A stretch of DNA of 5,501 nucleotides, taken from assembly GCA_030620915.1 (NCBI GenBank), contig JAUXIR010000140.1:1-5501 (forward strand), read 5' to 3'. Under the pieces are notes generated by a model. It was not told the origin of the DNA, did no database searches, and was given only the letters and a program-made list of their open reading frames with translations. Shown here piece after piece: positions 1 through 4,716 of this stretch (positions are counted from its first letter, which is position 1; each line of letters starts with the position of its first letter). Origin of the DNA: Geopsychrobacter sp. Lineage in GTDB: Bacteria > Desulfobacterota > Desulfuromonadia > Desulfuromonadales > Geopsychrobacteraceae. The position numbers and the translations under genes are program-made.

Positions 1-59
1 CAACGCGGCAAGTAGATAAATAGCCTGTGGGGCTGTCCTCAACCCCAGACCCAAATTAG

Positions 60-71
60 CCCCCCCCCCCC
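60..71. repeat. Homopolymer run of 12 C
   Basis: Twelve consecutive C residues on the plus strand, 13 bases left of the hairpin at 85-115. It lies outside any gene, beyond the end of the tetR-dsrE unit. Runs this long are prone to slippage during replication and to miscounting in sequencing or assembly, so the exact length is uncertain. Confidence 0.9.
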
Positions 72-84
72 GTTAAGTCAATGA

Positions 85-115
85 AGCAGGGACGCTCCCA
101 GGGAGCGTCCCTGCT
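85..115 (-). terminator. Perfect 15-bp-arm hairpin, probable terminator of tetR-dsrE
   Basis: The arms at 85-99 and 101-115 are exact reverse complements around a single central A. They are GC-rich and would form a very stable stem, with the innermost pairs opening to make the loop. The hairpin begins 12 nt after the stop codon of the DsrE-like gene, the usual place for a terminator. Neither strand has a proper U-tract after it: minus reads TTCATTGACTTAACG and plus reads GTTTAATC. It could therefore be a 3'-end stabilising stem or a copy of a dispersed REP-like palindrome rather than a classical Rho-independent terminator. Confidence 0.55.
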
Positions 116-127
116 GTTTAATCGGAT

Positions 128-631
128 CTAGAAGATCGGAACGAGACCGTAGCCCTTGTTCTGATAGCCGATCAGGGAATTGAAGCCGTTTCCGATGATC
201 GCGAGTTCCGGCCAGAGTTTGTCGTTGGCAACCTTGAAGAAGTCGGTGGCGATGGCACAGACCTCCAACCGCACCCCCAGTTTGTCGAGCGCAGTTACCA
301 AGGCGGCGATGGCTGCGAGCTCCTCCTTGTCGTCGGCCAGGTCAGCACTCGGTTCGGTGGTCAGAAATAGAACCGTGGGGCCGATGAAGACCACAATAAA
401 GTCCGGCTCGACCTGCTGTTGCGCCATGCTCTGGTGGGCGCTTTTGATGATCTTCAGGTAGAGGGCGGTCTTCTCGGGATTGCCGGTTTTCACCAGGAAA
501 ATCCCCTTGCCCTCCTTCAATCCGGCCAGGGCCGAGGCATCGTTGATCGCCATGGCCCAGGATCCGGTGGCCAGTAGCAACAGCATAAAGACAACGGAGA
601 CGATGCAGCGCAATTGAGCTCTAACTCTCAT
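128..631 (-). CDS. Exported DsrE/DsrF-fold family protein
   Basis: This is a 167-residue protein. Residues 1-28 form a Sec signal peptide: a basic start (MRVRAQLR), a hydrophobic core (VVFMLLLLATG) and an AMA cleavage site. The mature part alternates beta and alpha in the DsrE/F manner: strand GIFLVKTG (43-50), a helix, strand FIVVFIGPTVLFL (78-90), a helix rich in Ala/Leu, then LGVRLEVCAIA (118-128). C125 sits after the LGVRLEV strand, where DsrE-family proteins carry their sulfur-relay cysteine. Cytoplasmic family members carry sulfane sulfur in sulfur oxidation or tRNA thiolation; periplasmic ones are poorly understood. The start codon is 2 nt past the tetR stop, with a weak, distant AAGGA, so translation is probably coupled to tetR. 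Fold assignment is fairly sure; a sulfur-carrier role is inference. Confidence 0.8.
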   Translation of the reverse strand: MRVRAQLRCIVSVVFMLLLLATGSWAMAINDASALAGLKEGKGIFLVKTGNPEKTALYLKIIKSAHQSMAQQQVEPDFIVVFIGPTVLFLTTEPSADLADDKEELAAIAALVTALDKLGVRLEVCAIATDFFKVANDKLWPELAIIGNGFNSLIGYQNKGYGLVPIF

Positions 632-633
632 GA

Positions 634-1296
634 TTAATAGCGTTCCTTTTTAGTTTGCTGCTCGCAAGAGTCAGCGTTGATTGATACCGGCACCTGAGGC
701 CGACCGGTTGGCGTAATGGACAACCCCAGCAGGCTGCGCAGGGAATCGAAGCAGTCCTGCAAGGGCTGCTCGTCCTTTTTCAGTCTGGAAAGCATGATCC
801 CGCCTTCGGTAGCGGCCACGATATGACGCGCCAGGGCCGCGGCCGGCAGTTCGGCACGAACCTCTCCGGAGGCCCGGGCCGCCGAGAGCGTTTCGCCTAT
901 CCGGGCAATCCAGGCGGTGAAAACCTGGTCGACGAAGAGGGTAAAGCGGGCGTTGGTATCGCCCATCTCCAGCGCGATATTGCCGAAGATGCAGCCACCG
1001 GCGAAATTCAACTGCCGCTGCCAGTCGAGAATACTGAGGAAAAAATTCTCGAGGCAGGCCCCGGGGGTGGCGCCGGACAAGGCTTGATCCAAAAAGATCT
1101 CCAGCTCTGCCTGCGCGCTCTCCAGAACCGCCAGCCCGATCTCTTCCTTGCTCGAGAAGTGAAAATAGAGGGCGCCCTTTTTTAATCCGGTCGCCACCAG
1201 TAAATCGCTGAGGCCGGTGGTCTGAAAGCCCTTCAGCTCAAAAAGGCGGCGGGCTTCTGAAATTATTTTTTGCCGCGTTTGCTCACCTTTGGTCAT
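634..1296 (-). CDS. TetR/AcrR-family transcriptional regulator
   Basis: This 220-residue protein has the usual TetR length. The N-terminal DNA-binding domain spans about residues 5-52: helix 1 TRQKIISEARRLFELKGFQ, then the helix-turn-helix at about 28-47 ending in the hallmark GALYFHFSSKEE. The C-terminal ligand domain carries GGCIFGNIALEMGD (100-113), a pattern I associate with AcuR-like members, and a long final helix around 155-190. The tail after about 195 is polar and probably disordered. The start is supported by GGAGG nine bases upstream. Its promoter contains a TetR-type inverted repeat, so it most likely represses itself and the dsrE-like gene just downstream. The inducer cannot be read from the sequence; C102 could make it redox- or electrophile-responsive, which is speculation. 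Confidence 0.93.
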   Translation of the reverse strand: MTKGEQTRQKIISEARRLFELKGFQTTGLSDLLVATGLKKGALYFHFSSKEEIGLAVLESAQAELEIFLDQALSGATPGACLENFFLSILDWQRQLNFAGGCIFGNIALEMGDTNARFTLFVDQVFTAWIARIGETLSAARASGEVRAELPAAALARHIVAATEGGIMLSRLKKDEQPLQDCFDSLRSLLGLSITPTGRPQVPVSINADSCEQQTKKERY

Positions 1297-1305
1297 CGTA
1301 AATAA

Positions 1306-1310
1306 CCTCC
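1306..1310 (-). promoter_or_regulatory. Ribosome binding site of tetR
   Basis: GGAGG on the minus strand, nine bases before the ATG at 1296. It is the strongest Shine-Dalgarno match in the left half of the window and fixes the start of the TetR gene. The same frame stays open for about 150 nt further upstream, but it contains no comparable start and runs through the promoter. Confidence 0.8.
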
Positions 1311-1323
1311 ATACTGAAAAGGC

Positions 1324-1335
1324 GACCGGTCGGTC
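1324..1335. promoter_or_regulatory. Probable TetR operator (GACCG-N2-CGGTC)
   Basis: A perfect inverted repeat of 5-bp arms, GACCG (1324-1328) and CGGTC (1331-1335), around two bases. Short GACCG/CGGTC palindromes are common operators of TetR-family repressors. The site lies just after the -10 box, across the predicted transcription start and before the ribosome binding site, so a bound repressor would block RNA polymerase. It is the only such site seen in the window. Confidence 0.7.
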
Positions 1336-1338
1336 TTT

Positions 1339-1367
1339 TTTGTAAAGGGAGTCATATGTTTTGTCAA
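1339..1367 (-). promoter_or_regulatory. Sigma70-type promoter of tetR-dsrE
   Basis: Reading the minus strand, TTGACA (1367-1362) is a perfect -35 box. After a 17-bp spacer, TACAAA (1344-1339) matches four of six bases of the -10 consensus. Transcription would start near 1331-1333, inside the operator, and leave a leader of about 36 nt. The alternative TTTACA at 1346-1341 has a less favourable 15-bp spacer. Confidence 0.65.
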
Positions 1368-1431
1368 GCTGTAAATAGGCATCGCAAAAATGGCCCCCCT
1401 CTGCCCTTGCTTCAAGCTCTGTGAATTTTTT

Positions 1432-1453
1432 CTGAGAGAGGGACCTCTCTCAG
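1432..1453. repeat. 22-bp palindrome with 10-bp perfect arms
   Basis: CTGAGAGAGG (1432-1441) and CCTCTCTCAG (1444-1453) are exact reverse complements around GA. The T-run lies before it on the plus strand (1426-1431) and nothing U-rich follows it on either strand, so it does not look like a terminator. A protein-binding site or the end of a small mobile repeat would fit. It is about 65 bp upstream of the tetR -35 box. Confidence 0.6.
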
Positions 1454-1459
1454 GGGTAG

Positions 1460-1723
1460 CAGGTCGGTGAGCGCATCGATTTCAGCTCGGATGGAGATCG
1501 GCAATTTGTCGGTATCCTTGCGGCGGTTCCGTTCCTTCTGGAAGACCGAGTTATTTACGAAACGGCTATGGCATTGAACGCTTTGTCTTTGTTGGTGTTA
1601 CCGGCATTGATGCGATCGAAAATTGCGGAAAAAAGGGAGGAGATCGAGCTTGTTCGAAGAAAAATCAAAAAGGGACAGGTCGATGCGACCTGCGCCTTTT
1701 TGATTCATGAAATTGAGGGATGA
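1460..1723 (+). other. Unassigned open frame, possible gene remnant
   Basis: After an in-frame TAG at 1457-1459, this frame is open for 87 codons to a TGA at 1721-1723. The first ATG is at 1568 and has no Shine-Dalgarno sequence, giving at most a 51-residue peptide starting MALNALSLLVLPALM. The translation looks organised: a hydrophobic part (FVGILAAVPFLL, then LSLLVLPALM) followed by a charged helix (KREEIELVRRKIKKGQ). First codon positions are rich in G and A, as in real genes. Against it, the palindrome at 1663-1705 lies inside the frame, no start is good, and I recognise no family. It may be the tail of a broken membrane protein gene or chance. Confidence 0.25.
1663..1705. terminator. 43-bp imperfect palindrome, likely bidirectional terminator
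   Basis: The outer arms AATCAAAAAGG (1663-1673) and CCTTTTTGATT (1695-1705) pair over 11 bp. Two mismatched pairs follow, then inner arms CAGGTCG (1676-1682) and CGACCTG (1686-1692) close on an ATG loop. The result is a GC-rich stem flanked by an A-tract and a T-tract, so a transcript from either direction would end in a stem followed by U residues. On the minus strand it could stop read-through from the gene ending at 2020, which is 315 nt upstream. No plus-strand gene that clearly needs it is visible. Confidence 0.65.
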
Positions 1724-2019
1724 TCTGGCAACACTTTTCTGGGCCGAATCGGTCAGCATGAGCCACTTGGTAAGGGCCGCAGAGTCGATTGCAATAAAGA
1801 CCCAGTTGGTGTGTCCTTATTGAGGAAGATCTATTGCGAGGATCTTGCCGCCATGGCCCTGGACTGAATCCTGGGCACGAGCCCTTACCCGTTGCCGAAA
1901 ACAGGCATGGTAAAACAAGAGTCAACTGACTATCGGCACCTCGGTCGCTTCAAGAATCTGCATAATCCGGCTTGGACTGCCTTGGTGCTTGTGGGTCTGC
2001 GCGCAAGTCCGTCCCGATC

Positions 2020-2460
2020 TCACTTTCGTTTCTTGCCCTTCCCCTTGCCCTTAACCTTAGCTTTGCCTTTATCATGGTAAATATCGCTGCCGCGCTTCAG
2101 GGCATGGAATTCTTTAGAGCCGGGTTTGATGCCGAGGCTCTTCGCGAGTGCGCCCCAGCCCTTATTCTTTTCAGTCCGGTATCTCTCGATAACGAAATCC
2201 ATGGGTCTTGCCGACATTTCCCCCAAACGGAAGACCATATAGGCATCCGCAGGTCTCTTAACATTGCTGAGGACGGCATCAATCTGTAGATCACCTAGCT
2301 TGAATCGAGTTGCAATCCTTGCCCTGAATCCTGAAGGATCAGCTTGCGCACTGAGGTTAAAATCTCTCGTCCAGTCAAAATCACCTGCAGTTACGACCGC
2401 CGCTGACGCAGCGAGTAAAAATACTATCGCGGGGATGAACAACATGTTTTTAAATTTCAT
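2020..2460 (-). CDS. Small exported protein of unknown function with Lys/Gly tail
   Basis: This 146-residue protein begins with a clear Sec signal peptide: KFKN, a hydrophobic stretch at about 7-23 and VTA before the predicted cleavage after residue 25. The mature body (26-128) contains ADAYMVFRLGEMS (71-83), GWGALAKSLGIKPGS (101-115) and KEFHALKRG (116-124). I recall this pattern from uncharacterised periplasmic proteins of deltaproteobacteria, but it has no name known to me. The last 16 residues are almost only Lys and Gly, with one Ala, one Val and one Arg. They make a strongly basic, flexible tail that could bind nucleic acid, polyphosphate or surface anions. AGGAG lies six bases before the ATG and supports the start. 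No partner gene adjoins it, so it is probably transcribed alone. Confidence 0.85.
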   Translation of the reverse strand: MKFKNMLFIPAIVFLLAASAAVVTAGDFDWTRDFNLSAQADPSGFRARIATRFKLGDLQIDAVLSNVKRPADAYMVFRLGEMSARPMDFVIERYRTEKNKGWGALAKSLGIKPGSKEFHALKRGSDIYHDKGKAKVKGKGKGKKRK

Positions 2461-2767
2461 GGGATGCTCCTTTTGATTCCTGGTTTTATGCCTGATGGAT
2501 GAACTGCAGAGTGCAGACAGGTCCCCCTTTGCTTTATCGTGCTCCTCTAACTTTGGTCGGTGAAAGAAGCCGAGAGTCTACCGCAGCTTATCCATCAAAC
2601 CAACCAAGTTGAGTTGCACTTTCAAATTGAATCCGGGATGTTCTTCTGCCCGGGAGTCTTTACTTTTTACCTTATAATCAACCTACGGGGTCTAGCTTGG
2701 AGTTTGGACATTCCTTGCCGAAAGGTGGGGAAGTTCTCTCCTCGCTGCCCAGCGGTTTTCGCCTGAA
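2461..2767. other. Intergenic region between lepB and the small exported protein gene
   Basis: This 307-bp gap must hold the promoter of the 2020-2460 gene and the 3' end of the lepB operon, but neither is clear. There is a short inverted repeat CTGCA-GAG-TGCAG at 2504-2516. A weak stem CCGGG (2633-2637) / CCCGG (2649-2653) has a T-rich stretch only on the plus-strand side. A 68-codon plus-strand frame at 2560-2766 has no ribosome binding site and no family-like pattern, so it is not called. Confidence 0.6.
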
Positions 2768-3679
2768 CTAATAAATCTCCTGTCCAATCCTCTCCCACCT
2801 TACCTCGGAATTCTCACTATCCCAGGACCAATAAATCTTTGCGGCCCGGCCGCTAATTTTTTCTGCGGCAACAAAGCCCCAAAAGCGACTGTCGAAAGAG
2901 TAGTCGCGATTATCCCCCATGGTGAAATACATCTCTTCCGGAACTTTAAGCGCGGCCATATTGTCACGCGGACCGACCTTGGAAGCTAAGATCTCGGCGT
3001 CTCGGTACGCCACATATTCCTCTCTAACAAACTGGTCGTTCACCAGCAGTTGCTTGTCACGAATTTCAATTTTATCCCCCGGCACCCCAATCACGCGCTT
3101 GATAAAGTCTCGCGGACGATCCTTGTCGGCGTCGGAAGGAAACTCAAACACGACGATATCACCTCTTGAGATGCTATCAAGCGACCTGTCGATCAGGATA
3201 TGGTCACCGACGAGCAGGGTTGTTTCCATGCTTCCCGATGGGATCTTATGGGCCCGAACCAGCGCGTGTTTGATATAGGTGGAGGCAAGCAGATCACCAC
3301 CAAGGCCAACGACCAGGTAAATAGCGATGTAAACAACTGGACGGTTGTATTTCTTGGGTTGAAAATTGTATTTGAATTTGCGCGCGGTCTTTATGCCATC
3401 AACAATCGCCAGGATAAGAACCAGGATTGTCAGCAGAAAAAACACGGCGAGCACCGCAAAGGGGAGACCGAGAGAAAAGAGTGTGATCGCCAGACCGAAA
3501 CCAGAGGACAACAGGAAAAGCACGAGTCCCTTTTGGAGTTGGCCGTTGTAGACCTGGCCCAGGCCTGGCATCAGCAGGCTATAAACAATGACAAGCCAGG
3601 TCTTACGGGATTCGGCTGCGCTTTTTTTCACCTCAGATTCAAAATCCACAACTCGGTCCTTTTTCGGCAGGCTGATCAT
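2768..3679 (-). CDS. lepB: Signal peptidase I with N-terminal multi-helix extension
   Basis: Signal peptidase I (family S26) removes signal peptides from exported proteins at the outer face of the inner membrane. All conserved boxes are present: IPSGSMETTLLVGD with the catalytic serine S150, RDFIKRVIGVPGD with the general-base lysine K194, and the MGDNRDYSFDSR box (254-265). At 303 residues, the usual catalytic part begins only near 112. Before it are a charged cytoplasmic segment (1-26), MPGLGQVYNGQLQKG (37-51) and hydrophobic helices at about 52-95. That GQVYNGQ..KG signature resembles small TM2-like membrane proteins, so this may be a fusion of such a module to LepB. The ATG overlaps the upstream protease stop by 4 nt (ATGA) and is preceded by GGAG, so translation is coupled. 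Enzyme identity is secure; the role of the extension is unknown. Confidence 0.96.
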   Translation of the reverse strand: MISLPKKDRVVDFESEVKKSAAESRKTWLVIVYSLLMPGLGQVYNGQLQKGLVLFLLSSGFGLAITLFSLGLPFAVLAVFFLLTILVLILAIVDGIKTARKFKYNFQPKKYNRPVVYIAIYLVVGLGGDLLASTYIKHALVRAHKIPSGSMETTLLVGDHILIDRSLDSISRGDIVVFEFPSDADKDRPRDFIKRVIGVPGDKIEIRDKQLLVNDQFVREEYVAYRDAEILASKVGPRDNMAALKVPEEMYFTMGDNRDYSFDSRFWGFVAAEKISGRAAKIYWSWDSENSEVRWERIGQEIY

Positions 3680-4716
3680 TTCACTCCGCGGTTCAAACGC
3701 TCAATCCGTTCCTTGGTGGCAGGATGAGATGAGAAGTAGTTTACCGCTCTGTTTCCACCCTCTTTAGAACCATTTTTTTCCGCGTAGGCCTGCTCCATGC
3801 TGGTCAGGATCGCGGTGAAATGGTCGACTGACTTCCCTTGCTGAAGCAGGTATTCAAGCGCAACATCATCAGCCTGAAGCTCCATATCCCGTGAGAACCT
3901 GGCATCGACCAGCATGGTCGGCAATGCTGCGGCCATCGAGGTGGCCGAGAAGAGATCACCGGTGAGGGTGGCAACCACCAGGGCAACCGCAGAGTTCTGG
4001 ATCACTTGGCGCATGGCATGGCGGTGGCGTACATGGCCGACTTCATGGGCCAGCACCGCGGCAATCTCTTCATCGCTCACGGCCATATCGATCAGCTCGT
4101 CGGTCATGACCACGGTGCCACCCGGCAGGGCAAAGGCGTTGGCACCGATTCTTGGTGAACTGCGAAGTTCCAGCCGGTAAGGACGTTCGGTGGCGTCGAG
4201 TGATGTGACCACCTGTGCAAATAGCTGTTCCAGCTCCGACTGTTGTGCTACGTCGAGTTCGGTCGGCTCGAACATGGCGCGATCGAGAATCTTCAGGGTC
4301 TCTTCGCCAAGGGTGGTTTCTGTTCCCGGCGGGATAGCATAGGCGGCCTGCTCGGCCAGCAGCGGAATGCCGAACTGGATGAAGCCGAGCACCAGGGCGA
4401 CGGTCAATACCAGGGCAGCAGAGGCCAGCTTGAAACTGTTTTCCCAGCGGTGCACGCTTCGAAAAAAGCCCCCCTTCGCTTGGCGCTGTTCTAGCAGATG
4501 GGCGAAATCGGTGCTTTCGAAATCACACTTGCCATCATCCGGCAGATAGATGGAGCGCTTGATCGTAGCGAGGGGCTCCGCAATCCGCACCTCAGCCAGT
4601 GGCCAGGATGCTTCAATCCCTGCACCGCTGATCTGCAGATGATCTCCACTGATGCCCAGGGTCACGCTGTGGCGCGTTGAACTCTTCCCGTCGTAGTAGT
4701 CGCCGGCCGTTTTCAT
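3676..4716 (-). CDS. M48-family membrane-anchored zinc metalloprotease
   Basis: This 346-residue protein has three parts. Residues 1-85 form a beta-rich N-terminal domain (YYDGKSSTRHSVTLGISG at 7-24) resembling the DUF7092 domain found in front of some M48 peptidases. One transmembrane helix spans about 97-120. The peptidase domain has ANAFALPGG (192-200), the zinc motif HEVGH (H224, E225, H228), and SRDMELQADD (275-284) with E279 as the likely third zinc ligand. A closing SSHPATKERI (329-338) is typical of the family. Relatives degrade damaged or misassembled membrane and envelope proteins. The single helix suggests the catalytic domain faces the periplasm, as in BepA/Oma1-type rather than HtpX-type enzymes; this topology is inference. 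Its ATG overlaps the DUF898 stop by 1 nt and has no good Shine-Dalgarno, implying coupling. Confidence 0.93.
   Translation of the reverse strand: MKTAGDYYDGKSSTRHSVTLGISGDHLQISGAGIEASWPLAEVRIAEPLATIKRSIYLPDDGKCDFESTDFAHLLEQRQAKGGFFRSVHRWENSFKLASAALVLTVALVLGFIQFGIPLLAEQAAYAIPPGTETTLGEETLKILDRAMFEPTELDVAQQSELEQLFAQVVTSLDATERPYRLELRSSPRIGANAFALPGGTVVMTDELIDMAVSDEEIAAVLAHEVGHVRHRHAMRQVIQNSAVALVVATLTGDLFSATSMAAALPTMLVDARFSRDMELQADDVALEYLLQQGKSVDHFTAILTSMEQAYAEKNGSKEGGNRAVNYFSSHPATKERIERLNRGVK

Larger units (their letters stand above)
1368..2019. other. About 650 bases without an intact gene
   Basis: This stretch lies between the tetR promoter and the 146-residue exported protein. Open frames exist on both strands but none has a convincing start, ribosome binding site and family match together. 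A minus-strand frame of 86 codons (1665-1925) has an unlikely composition, rich in Arg, Pro, Cys and Ser. What can be supported is a set of palindromes: 1432-1453, 1663-1705, a 6-bp-arm repeat AAGATC/GATCTT at 1826-1846, and AGTCA-AC-TGACT at 1920-1931. The region may be decayed coding sequence or a site of past insertion. Confidence 0.6.

Noticed and set aside
823..1185. Plus-strand 120-codon frame inside tetR
   Set aside because: It lies entirely within the well-supported TetR gene on the other strand and has no family pattern of its own.
1297..1450. Possible longer TetR protein, since the frame stays open upstream of the chosen ATG
   Set aside because: The open part ends at a TGA near 1450, has no ATG with a ribosome binding site and contains the promoter and operator. 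The chosen start has GGAGG at the right distance and gives the normal family length.
1600..1830. Transposase remnant on the minus strand (frame reading WVFIAIDSAALTKW and onward)
   Set aside because: The frame is interrupted by stops and I cannot match it to any transposase motif such as a DDE signature. Part of it is the codon-aligned complement of the plus-strand frame, so it may be only a shadow.
1665..1925. Minus-strand 86-codon frame with an ATG
   Set aside because: Its translation is rich in Arg, Cys, Pro and Ser with no domain-like pattern or ribosome binding site, and the neighbouring frames look more protein-like. It also covers the 1663-1705 palindrome.
2633..2653. CCGGG/CCCGG stem as the terminator of the lepB operon
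   Set aside because: The stem is only 5 bp and the T-rich stretch follows on the plus strand, not on the minus strand that carries lepB.
2560..2766. Plus-strand 68-codon frame between lepB and the small exported protein gene
   Set aside because: No Shine-Dalgarno sequence, no recognisable family and no neighbouring plus-strand gene; it is probably a chance opening in an intergenic gap.
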